A stretch of DNA of 64,000 bases, taken from positions 372,001 to 436,000 of the forward strand of contig NC_015635.1 of NCBI RefSeq assembly GCF_000270245.1, given 5' to 3'. Positions 43,596 to 50,743 of this stretch are shown here, piece by piece (the first letter of the stretch is position 1; every line of letters starts with the position of its first letter). The stretch is from Microlunatus phosphovorus NM-1 (GTDB taxonomy: Bacteria > Actinomycetota > Actinomycetes > Propionibacteriales > Propionibacteriaceae). The notes beneath the pieces are model-generated. The model was given only the letters and a program-made list of their open reading frames with translations, had not been told where the DNA came from and made no database searches. The position numbers and the translations under genes were made by a program.

Positions 43596-45143
43596 GTGAC
43601 CGACCCCATCGTCTCGATCGATCTCGACCATGTGGCGGTCGAGCCCGGCGGTCAGGCTTCGGTGACTGTGACGGTCAGGAATCCCGGCACGATTGTCGAG
43701 GGCTATCAGATCGAGGTCGTGGGCGAGGGAGTCTCCCAGTGGGCTGATGTGCTGCCTCCCGAGGTCTCGGTCTATCCGCAGCAGGAAGCCACCGCGGTGA
43801 TTGTGTTCAGCCCACCCGGCGGGACAGGGGCGCCCGGCGGCACCTGGCCGTTCGGGATCCGCGTGCGGTCGACCGAGGACGCCGATGCCAGCGCGGTGGC
43901 GGAGGGCGACCTGGAGATCGGCAAGGTCTTCGGCCTGCAGGCCAAGCTGCTGCCGGTGAATTCCTCCGGCCGGTGGAACGGGCGCCACGTCATTCAGATC
44001 ACCAACTGGGGCAATTCGCCGGTGACCTTGAAGCTCTCCGCCACTGATGCCGACCAGGCGCTCGGTTTCATGATCCGACCGGACGTGGTCGAGTTGCCCC
44101 TCGGCGGCACGGCGACCGCTCGGCTCTGGGCGAAGACGAAGTCGCCGACGTTGCGTGGCACTGCGACCCGGATCCCGTTCACGGTCGCCGGCGAGCGCCA
44201 GGGTGCGCCGCCTCCGCAGGCCCCGCCGACACCGTACGGAGGGAGTCTCGATCGGCCGACCGTCGATGGCGCGTTCAACCAGAAGCCGATCCTCACCAAG
44301 ACCTCCGTGATGGTCGCTGTGCTCGCTTTGCTGGGCATCGGTGGTGGGGTGGCCTGGCTGCTGACCCACCCGCTGGTCGAGGAGTCGACGTTCGCCGAAC
44401 TCGGTCCGCCTCCCGCGCCCGCGGCGGTCAAGGTCGACGCGCTGGGGCCGGAATCATTGCGGGTCGGTTGGGCTGCGGTGCCTGACGTCACGGCCTACAC
44501 CGTGGTCGAGGTGCTTGCCGACGGCAGCCGCACTGGGTCGAAGGACGTCACGGCGACTGACAATGCCCTGACATTCGAGGGGTTGAAGCCGGCTACTGAG
44601 GTCTGCTACGCCGTGCAGGCAAAAAGGGACAAATTGCTGGGGCCGTTCTCCGAGAAGGAATGCGGGACGACGGCCGCGTTGGCTGCCAGCCCGTCACCGA
44701 CGGATGGCGGCTCCGGGTCGCCCTCGGAGTCAGCGTCGACCGGGGATCCTGGCTCTCCGTCGGAGAGTGGCGAGCCGTCGCAGGAACCGACCTCCGCCAC
44801 CAGCACAGGTCCCGGCAACGTGCCGGTCAATCCCAGCAAGGTCCCGACCGGTGCCGCGACGACGGCGAATCCCGACTTCAAAGGCAAGTGGTTTGCCGCA
44901 GACTTCTGGGATCCCAACGTGTCCATCTTCGACCCGGCGGACCGGCTCGCCAAGTTGCAGGCTGTCGACAAGCGGGCCGGGATTGTGTCGAGTGATCTCT
45001 ATCCGCAGATAACGCTCAACCTCCAGGCCACCAATTGGGTGCTCTTCATCGGCCCGTTTGACACCAGAGCCGAGGCCGAAGCCGCATGTCCCACCGTCAA
45101 GAAGGTCCAGCCGGGCTGCCTTTCGATCCAGCTTGATCCCTGA
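43596..45143 (+). CDS. Membrane protein with Ig-like, FnIII and SPOR-like domains
   Basis: A 515-residue protein. Residues ~1-210 form two Ig-like modules (VAVEPGGQASVTVTVRNPG; RHVIQITNWGNSPVTLKLS, core ITNWGNSPVTL). A membrane helix spans ~237-258. Residues ~275-350 are fibronectin type III-like, ~355-420 a Ser/Pro/Gly linker, and ~425-510 a SPOR-like domain (WVLFIGPFDTRAEAEAACP) that would bind denuded peptidoglycan. The N-terminal part should be cytoplasmic because no signal peptide precedes it. GTG 43596 lies six bases behind TATGCT, suggesting a leaderless message. It is divergent from the giant Ig protein gene. Confidence 0.8.
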   Translation: MTDPIVSIDLDHVAVEPGGQASVTVTVRNPGTIVEGYQIEVVGEGVSQWADVLPPEVSVYPQQEATAVIVFSPPGGTGAPGGTWPFGIRVRSTEDADASAVAEGDLEIGKVFGLQAKLLPVNSSGRWNGRHVIQITNWGNSPVTLKLSATDADQALGFMIRPDVVELPLGGTATARLWAKTKSPTLRGTATRIPFTVAGERQGAPPPQAPPTPYGGSLDRPTVDGAFNQKPILTKTSVMVAVLALLGIGGGVAWLLTHPLVEESTFAELGPPPAPAAVKVDALGPESLRVGWAAVPDVTAYTVVEVLADGSRTGSKDVTATDNALTFEGLKPATEVCYAVQAKRDKLLGPFSEKECGTTAALAASPSPTDGGSGSPSESASTGDPGSPSESGEPSQEPTSATSTGPGNVPVNPSKVPTGAATTANPDFKGKWFAADFWDPNVSIFDPADRLAKLQAVDKRAGIVSSDLYPQITLNLQATNWVLFIGPFDTRAEAEAACPTVKKVQPGCLSIQLDP

Positions 45144-45209
45144 GCCGTGTTGTCGCTCGCCGTTCGCGCTCGCGACCGGCCGAGCAGATCCGGGGTGACG
45201 ACAACAGGG

Positions 45210-46352
45210 TCAGTTGACCGGGGGCCTTGACTCCAGGGTGATCTCGGTGAAGGCCAGCAGATCCTGGCCACCCTCGGGTGGCTCCGGGGGGTACGCAGTC
45301 TGCACCGAGATTCGGATCGACTCCACCTGACTCTTGGTGTCCAGCTTGATGGTCTGCTTTTCCACGTTCTCGAGTTCGATGTCCTTGCACTGATCCGAGT
45401 ACGCGACCCAGATCTTCTTCGGGCGGTACTGCAGGAGCCGGTTGGGGTCCTTCTCGCGCAGGCCCGCCCAGATCTCGATCTGTTTGATCCGAGCGGGCGC
45501 GAACGACAGGTTGATCACCGGCGTCGTGGGTGGCACCTGGCACGGGCTCCCCTGGGTCGTCGGGGTCCACGTCATCTTCCAGGACTTGGCGGTGCGGTCC
45601 AACAGGGCATCCGGTGTGGAATCGGCCGCCGACGCATCGGGCGGGATGATCTCCGCCTGAACATTGGGCACGGTGACGATGGCTCTGCGGAGGTCGTAGT
45701 ACCGCGCGACGAAGAACGCCTTGGGGGAGCGGCCGATGGCGTAGAGACCACCGCCGATCAACGTCAGCGCCAGGATCGAGATGATCACGCGACGCCAGCG
45801 GTAGAGCGGCGGCAGGCTGCGCCGGTACGCCCGGCGTGCCACTCGGTCCTTGCTGTCCCACAGCCGAGACCACCAGGTATCGCGCCTCTGCGTCGGCCGG
45901 GTCACCGGTGCGTCGCCGCCGGGCTTGATGAACTGCTCCCCACAGTGCGCACAGAAGCGGCGTTTCGGATCGATCGGGCGGCCGCAGCGCGGGCAGCCGT
46001 GGGCAGCGCTGGCCATGCTGACCACGGGCACGTCCGGTGTGAGGTCCACCGGCGTCGGCTGATGCGCCGGCTGAGTCGACTGGGTCGGGGCCGGTGTGGG
46101 CGGGGGCGCTGGTCGGGCTGCCGGGGCGGCTGCCGCGACGGGTGCCGGCGTGCTCGCCGACGGCGGTGCGGCAGGGGGTACCGCCGGTGCGGACGTCCTG
46201 GTCACCGGTGGCAGCTGCTGGGTGACCTCGTTGGCCTCCTCGGCGTCCGAATCTTGCCACTCCAGGTATGCCCCGCAGAAGAGGCAGAACTGCGCGCCGG
46301 CCTTGTTCGACTCGCCACAGTCCTCGCAGATCACGTACCGAGTGTCCAGCAC
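45210..46352 (-). CDS. Double zinc-ribbon membrane protein with C-terminal discoidin-like domain
   Basis: A 380-residue protein. The first zinc ribbon is at ~6-28 (CEDCGESN...FCLFCGAYL), an Ala/Pro linker follows, the second ribbon is at ~110-133 (CPRCGRPIDPKRRFCAHCGE), and a membrane helix lies near 178-198 (VIISILALTLIGGGLYAIG). The extracytoplasmic C-terminus (~215-380) is a beta-sandwich with INLSFAPARIKQIEIWAG and IRISVQTAYPP, resembling discoidin/NADase-type glycan-binding domains. GTG 46352 has GGAG upstream; other starts are possible. It is divergent from the dynamin gene that also begins with a zinc ribbon. Confidence 0.8.
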   Translation of the reverse strand: MLDTRYVICEDCGESNKAGAQFCLFCGAYLEWQDSDAEEANEVTQQLPPVTRTSAPAVPPAAPPSASTPAPVAAAAPAARPAPPPTPAPTQSTQPAHQPTPVDLTPDVPVVSMASAAHGCPRCGRPIDPKRRFCAHCGEQFIKPGGDAPVTRPTQRRDTWWSRLWDSKDRVARRAYRRSLPPLYRWRRVIISILALTLIGGGLYAIGRSPKAFFVARYYDLRRAIVTVPNVQAEIIPPDASAADSTPDALLDRTAKSWKMTWTPTTQGSPCQVPPTTPVINLSFAPARIKQIEIWAGLREKDPNRLLQYRPKKIWVAYSDQCKDIELENVEKQTIKLDTKSQVESIRISVQTAYPPEPPEGGQDLLAFTEITLESRPPVN

Positions 46353-46682
46353 CCCGGTGGGCTCCGTCGAGAGGGATCGCTCTCCGGCCAAGGAATTTGG
46401 CACCAACGGGCAATCCGACGCAACCGTGCGGCCGGTCGGTAGGGAAAGAGAGAGGTCGCGGCGTACGTGTTGCGCCGCCGGGCCACGGACGAGCGCTGGC
46501 CGTGCGGGGAATGCGTACGTGTTGCGCCCGCGGGCCACGGACGCTCGTGAGAGCAGCCGGTCCGGAAGTCCGGTCCGCGGGCAGATCAGGGTTGGTACTC
46601 CGACGCGGTAGCCTGCCAGCACAAGATCGCCGGCCGAACGAGTTGTTTGGCCGACCAGACGTTCGACCATCAGGATGGGGAC
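46353..46682. other. Divergent intergenic region with inverted 52-bp units
   Basis: About 330 bases between the zinc-ribbon gene and the dynamin-like gene. It contains two units of the 52-bp-period repeat on the minus strand and should hold both promoters. No gene is seen. Confidence 0.6.
46461..46540 (-). repeat. Two inverted copies of the 52-bp-period repeat
   Basis: The core at 46461-46488 and at 46513-46540 is exactly 52 bp apart. On the minus strand the first core differs from the third copy of the 37605 array at one base in 28. The segment between them also resembles those of that array. Confidence 0.8.
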
Positions 46683-48995
46683 GTGATCACCTGCGCCAAC
46701 TGCGGCACTGAGAACGAGCCCGACTCGGTGTTCTGCAGCGCATGCAATCACTTCCTGCAGTGGGAGGAGCCGGTCAGCGAATCGCGCCCTCGCCGTCGGC
46801 GGACCTCGTCGGATCTGGTCGCCGCACTCAATCCGGTGCCGACACCCGAACCGGAGCCCGAGCCCGAGCCGACACCCGAGCCCGAGCCAGTTCCACCGGA
46901 ACCAGAGCCACCGGCGCCGGAGCCGGTTCCACCGGAACCAGAGCCCGAGCCGGCCCCGCCACTTCCTGAACCCGAGCCGGAACCCCAGCCGGCACCCCAT
47001 CCCCAGCCGGCGCCCGAGCCGACTCCACCGGTACCCGCGCCCGAGCCGGCGCCGCCGCGGATCCCGGCACCAACGCCGCGCTTGGCAGCCAAGCCGGCGC
47101 CCATCGCGCCGACTCCCGAGCAAACGACCAAGCCCGCGAAACCACGAGCCGGCAATCCGAACTCGAGTGTGCAGGAGATCATCGCGGCGATCGACACAGG
47201 TCGGGAGATCGCGGCCAGCCAGGGCCGTAGCGACCTCGATCAGCACCTGGACGAGACCAAGAAGCGGCTCGCTGCCGAGCAGATCCAGGTGGTCTTCTGC
47301 GGCCAGTTCAAGGTCGGCAAGTCGACCATGATCAACGCCTTGCTGCAGCGCGCGGTCTGCCCGGTCGACGCCGATGTGGTCACCGCCGTGCCGACCGTCG
47401 TCAGGTACGCGGACAAGCCCAAGGTCACCACCTATGTCCGATCCGAGGACGGCAGCCGGATCGAGGAGCGCGAGCGCCCGGTCGGCGAGATCGACCTGCT
47501 GGTCACCGAAGAGGCGGATCCGTCGGACCCGGAGCGGGAGCGAGTGGTCGAGGTCGGGCTGCCGCACCGCATGCTGCGCAGCGGGCTGGCGGTGGTGGAC
47601 ACCCCTGGTGTCGGCGGGCTGGACTCGGCGCATGGCTTCCTCACCCTCGGCGCACTCCGCCATGCCAAAGGGGTCGTGTTCGTCACCGATGCTGCTCAAG
47701 AGCTCACCGGTCCGGAGCTGTCGTTCCTCAAGACGGCGGTCGAACGCTGCCCGACCACGGCCGTGGTGGTGACCAAGACCGACCTCTATCCGCACTGGCG
47801 CCGGATCATGGAACTCGACCGCCAGCACCTCGAGAAGGCCGGCCTTGATCTGCCGCTGTTCGCGGTGTCATCGTTTCTGCGGCTACGGGCGGCCCGTGAC
47901 CCCGAGCTCAACGCGGAGTCCGGTTTCGGTGAGCTGGTCACCTTCCTGGCCCGCGACGTGGTGGCCAAGACCCGTGAGCAAGCCGCGAAGACCGCGGCCG
48001 CCGAGGTCGACTTCGTTGCCAGCCAGCTGGAGCAGCAATCGCAAGCCGAGCGGGCCGTCATCGCCTCGCCGCAGTCCAGCGAACAGGTCGTGCAGGAACT
48101 GGATCGGGTCCAGGAGCAGGCCAAACGCTTGATCCACCCGACCGCGACCTGGCAGCAGACATTGTCCGACGGCATCCAGGACCTGGTGGCCGACGTGGAG
48201 CACGATCTGCAGGCTCGGCTGCGTACCGTCATCCACGACGTCGAAGAGGTGATCGACTCCGGTGACCCGAAGGACACCTGGTCCGACACCGAGGTGTGGC
48301 TGCGCCGCCAGATCGCGATCGTCACCGTGGCCAACAGGGATCTGCTGACCGAACGCGTTGAGCAGCTTGCGCAGGACGTCGCCTTCCATTTCGAGCTGCC
48401 GGAGGGCGCCAAACTGGTCCTTCCGCTGGCCGGCCATGCCCATGTCGATTCGGTCACTCTCGCCCCGGCGTCCTCGTTGGCGATGCCGGGCGGCAAGCTG
48501 GCGCCGCTGATGGTGGCCGCTCGTAGCAGCTTCTATCTGCCGATGATGCTCGGCACCCTCGCCGCGAACCTGATGGGCGGCGGCCTGGTGATCCACCTGG
48601 CGATGGCTGGCGTGTCGCTCGTCCTCGGCGGCGGTATCGGCAAGAAGATCATCGGCGACGAGCAGAAGCGGCAGCGCACCTATCGGCAGCAGCAGGCCAA
48701 GGCGGCGGCGCGGCGGTTCATCGATGAGGTGGCGTTCACGCTGAACAAGGAGACACGCGACGTCCTACGCACCGCGCAGCGGCACCTCCGAGACGACTTT
48801 CAGGGTCGCGCGGCCCAGCTCGAGCGGTCGGCGTACGAGGCGATAGAGGCCGCGCGCCGGCTCCGCGGTCTGGACGAGACCCAGCTGGCGGCCCGGGAAC
48901 GGGAGCTGACCGATCGCGAGGGCCGACTGGGCTCGGTCCGGGCCGCGGCACGCGATGTCGCCGGCGCACGGGAGCCGGTGGGCAGCCGTGGCTGA
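46683..48995 (+). CDS. Dynamin-like GTPase with zinc ribbon
   Basis: A 770-residue protein. Residues ~4-22 are a zinc ribbon (CANCGTEN...FCSACN) nearly like that of the divergent neighbour. Residues ~55-150 are Pro/Glu repeats (PEPEPEP). The GTPase domain has G1 GQFKVGKST (~206-214), a G2 Thr in the following loop, G3 DTPGVGG (~306) and G4 TKTD (~364). A helical stalk follows, with a hydrophobic paddle at ~608-655 (SFYLPMMLGTLAANLMGGG) and a coiled-coil C-terminus. It resembles bacterial dynamin-like proteins that bend or fuse membranes. GTG 46683 has an AGGATGGGG stretch upstream. Its end overlaps the next GTPase gene, forming a typical pair. Confidence 0.87.
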   Translation: MITCANCGTENEPDSVFCSACNHFLQWEEPVSESRPRRRRTSSDLVAALNPVPTPEPEPEPEPTPEPEPVPPEPEPPAPEPVPPEPEPEPAPPLPEPEPEPQPAPHPQPAPEPTPPVPAPEPAPPRIPAPTPRLAAKPAPIAPTPEQTTKPAKPRAGNPNSSVQEIIAAIDTGREIAASQGRSDLDQHLDETKKRLAAEQIQVVFCGQFKVGKSTMINALLQRAVCPVDADVVTAVPTVVRYADKPKVTTYVRSEDGSRIEERERPVGEIDLLVTEEADPSDPERERVVEVGLPHRMLRSGLAVVDTPGVGGLDSAHGFLTLGALRHAKGVVFVTDAAQELTGPELSFLKTAVERCPTTAVVVTKTDLYPHWRRIMELDRQHLEKAGLDLPLFAVSSFLRLRAARDPELNAESGFGELVTFLARDVVAKTREQAAKTAAAEVDFVASQLEQQSQAERAVIASPQSSEQVVQELDRVQEQAKRLIHPTATWQQTLSDGIQDLVADVEHDLQARLRTVIHDVEEVIDSGDPKDTWSDTEVWLRRQIAIVTVANRDLLTERVEQLAQDVAFHFELPEGAKLVLPLAGHAHVDSVTLAPASSLAMPGGKLAPLMVAARSSFYLPMMLGTLAANLMGGGLVIHLAMAGVSLVLGGGIGKKIIGDEQKRQRTYRQQQAKAAARRFIDEVAFTLNKETRDVLRTAQRHLRDDFQGRAAQLERSAYEAIEAARRLRGLDETQLAARERELTDREGRLGSVRAAARDVAGAREPVGSRG

Positions 48996-50469
48996 TGCAC
49001 TGGTGGACAGCCTCGCCGAGCTGCTCGATCGGGCGGTGTCGAGTGCCCGCACCGCCGATGCCCGAGCCCGGCTGACCGACGCCCGTGAACGGCTCGAAGG
49101 GCCGCTCCGGCTGGCCATCGCAGGCAAGGTGAAGGCGGGCAAATCAACCTTGTTCAACGCCATCCTCGGCGAGGAGCTGGCGCCGACCGATGCGGGCGAG
49201 TGCACGAAGATCGTCACCTGGTATCGCGAAGGGAACTCGCCGCAGGTGACGGTCTATCCGTTGAGCGGCGGCGCCGTGCCACGTCCCTGGTCGCGTGACT
49301 CCGGAGCGCTGGACGTCGATCTGGGCCAGTTGCCGGCCAGCGCTGTGGACCGGATCGAGGTCAGCTGGCCGACCAGCAAGCTCCGTACGCTGACCATCTT
49401 GGACACCCCCGGGATCGCTTCGATCTCGGCCGACATCTCAGCTCGTACGCAGCGGGTGCTGGCCGCGGAAGACGGGCGGCCGCCGGTCGCCGACGCGGTG
49501 CTCTATCTGATGCGGCACACGCATGCCAGCGACGTCCGGTTCCTGGAGTCGTTCCACGACGACGAGCTGGCTCATGGCACGCCGATGAACTCGGTCGGTG
49601 TGTTGTCCCGAGCCGACGAGATCGGGTCGTGCCGGCTGGATGCCATGGAGGTCGCGGATCGGATCGCCCGCCGCTACGAGGCCGATCCTCGGCTGCGCCG
49701 GCTGTGTCCGGTGATCGTGCCGGTGAACGGTCTGCTGGCCTTTGCCGCGACCACGTTGCGTGAGATCGAGTACGCGATGCTGGCCACCCTGGCCCGAGGG
49801 GATCGCGGCGAGGTGGAGCAGTTGTTGCTGACCGCGGACCGCTTCCTGCACCGCTCCACCGGTGTGCCGCTCACCGAGATCGAGCGTGAGCACCTGATGG
49901 ACCGGATGGGTCTGTACGGGATCCGGTTGTCGGTGGAGCTGATTCGGGCGGGCTTCGTCACCTCGGCCATCGAGCTCTCGTCCGAACTGGTCGACCGCAG
50001 TGGCCTGACCCGGCTCCGCGCGGTGCTGACCAGGCAGTTCGAGCAGCGTAGCCGCATCCTCAAGGCTCGCTCGTCGCTCGCGGTGCTGACCGACGTGCTG
50101 CGCAACGGCGGTTGTACGGACGGGGATGCCTTGCTGGCCACGGTCGAGCATCTGTCGGCGAGCACCCACGAGTTCGAGGAGGTCCGGTTGCTCAGCGCAC
50201 TACGGAGCGGCCAGATCGAGGTCCGACCCGAGCGAGCAGTCGAGCTCGATCGGCTACTGGGCGGCAGCGGTCACGCTCCCGCCATCCGCCTTGGGCTGGC
50301 CGAGAGCGCCACGGCGCCGGAGATCCGAGGTGCAGCGCTGTCGTCGCTGGCCAGCTGGCAGCGACTGGCCGAGCACCCGCTGTCCGGACGTCAGGTCAAG
50401 ATGGCGGCAAGGGCCGCGGTTCGTACCCTGGAAGGCATGGTTGCCGCACACAGTTCGACCGCTGAATAG
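48988..50469 (+). CDS. Second dynamin-like GTPase
   Basis: A 493-residue GTPase. G1 GKVKAGKST (~48-56) and G3 DTPGIA (~139) are clear; LSRADEIG (~207) replaces the usual N/TKxD G4 motif and is atypical. The rest is helical, with no obvious hydrophobic paddle. Bacterial dynamins often come as such pairs, one membrane-active and one partner; here the larger upstream protein has the membrane paddle. GTG 48988 overlaps the upstream stop by eight bases, so the two are coupled. It is the last gene before the hydrolase block. Confidence 0.87.
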   Translation: MADALVDSLAELLDRAVSSARTADARARLTDARERLEGPLRLAIAGKVKAGKSTLFNAILGEELAPTDAGECTKIVTWYREGNSPQVTVYPLSGGAVPRPWSRDSGALDVDLGQLPASAVDRIEVSWPTSKLRTLTILDTPGIASISADISARTQRVLAAEDGRPPVADAVLYLMRHTHASDVRFLESFHDDELAHGTPMNSVGVLSRADEIGSCRLDAMEVADRIARRYEADPRLRRLCPVIVPVNGLLAFAATTLREIEYAMLATLARGDRGEVEQLLLTADRFLHRSTGVPLTEIEREHLMDRMGLYGIRLSVELIRAGFVTSAIELSSELVDRSGLTRLRAVLTRQFEQRSRILKARSSLAVLTDVLRNGGCTDGDALLATVEHLSASTHEFEEVRLLSALRSGQIEVRPERAVELDRLLGGSGHAPAIRLGLAESATAPEIRGAALSSLASWQRLAEHPLSGRQVKMAARAAVRTLEGMVAAHSSTAE

Positions 50470-50613
50470 CACTGCCGGGGTTTGAATTGCGCAAATCTTG
50501 GTAATTGTTGGCCTGACTCGAGTGTGGTGGCCCCCGGCGCGGTCGTACGATTATCCGACCGGCGTCGAATGTGTGACGGTGTCGGCGCGGGATGAGTGAC
50601 ATCGGAGGGCACG

Positions 50614-50743
50614 ATGCCCGTATTGACGGTTCGCGAGATCTACGACAGCGCGCGCGAGAGGTCTCGGCGTGCGCGCGGCAGTGCCCCGGTCCGTGCTCGC
50701 ACTGATCGCGTCCATCGGATCAGAAGGTCAGGCCGATGACTGA
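50614..50743 (+). pseudogene. Frameshifted N-terminal remnant upstream of the M15-like gene
   Basis: An ATG at 50614 has a strong GGAGGG site five bases upstream and starts MPVLTVREIYDSARE, matching the start of the hydrolase at 14945 (STTLSIREIYNAAL). One extra base near 50659 moves the continuing similarity (GLGVRAAVPRSVLALIASIG, like AGFTPHQAVTWTAIAMAESG) into the next frame. The original frame stops at 50737-50739, overlapping the ATG of the next gene as ATGA. It is a broken hydrolase N-terminus or a leader peptide now used for translational coupling. Confidence 0.55.
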
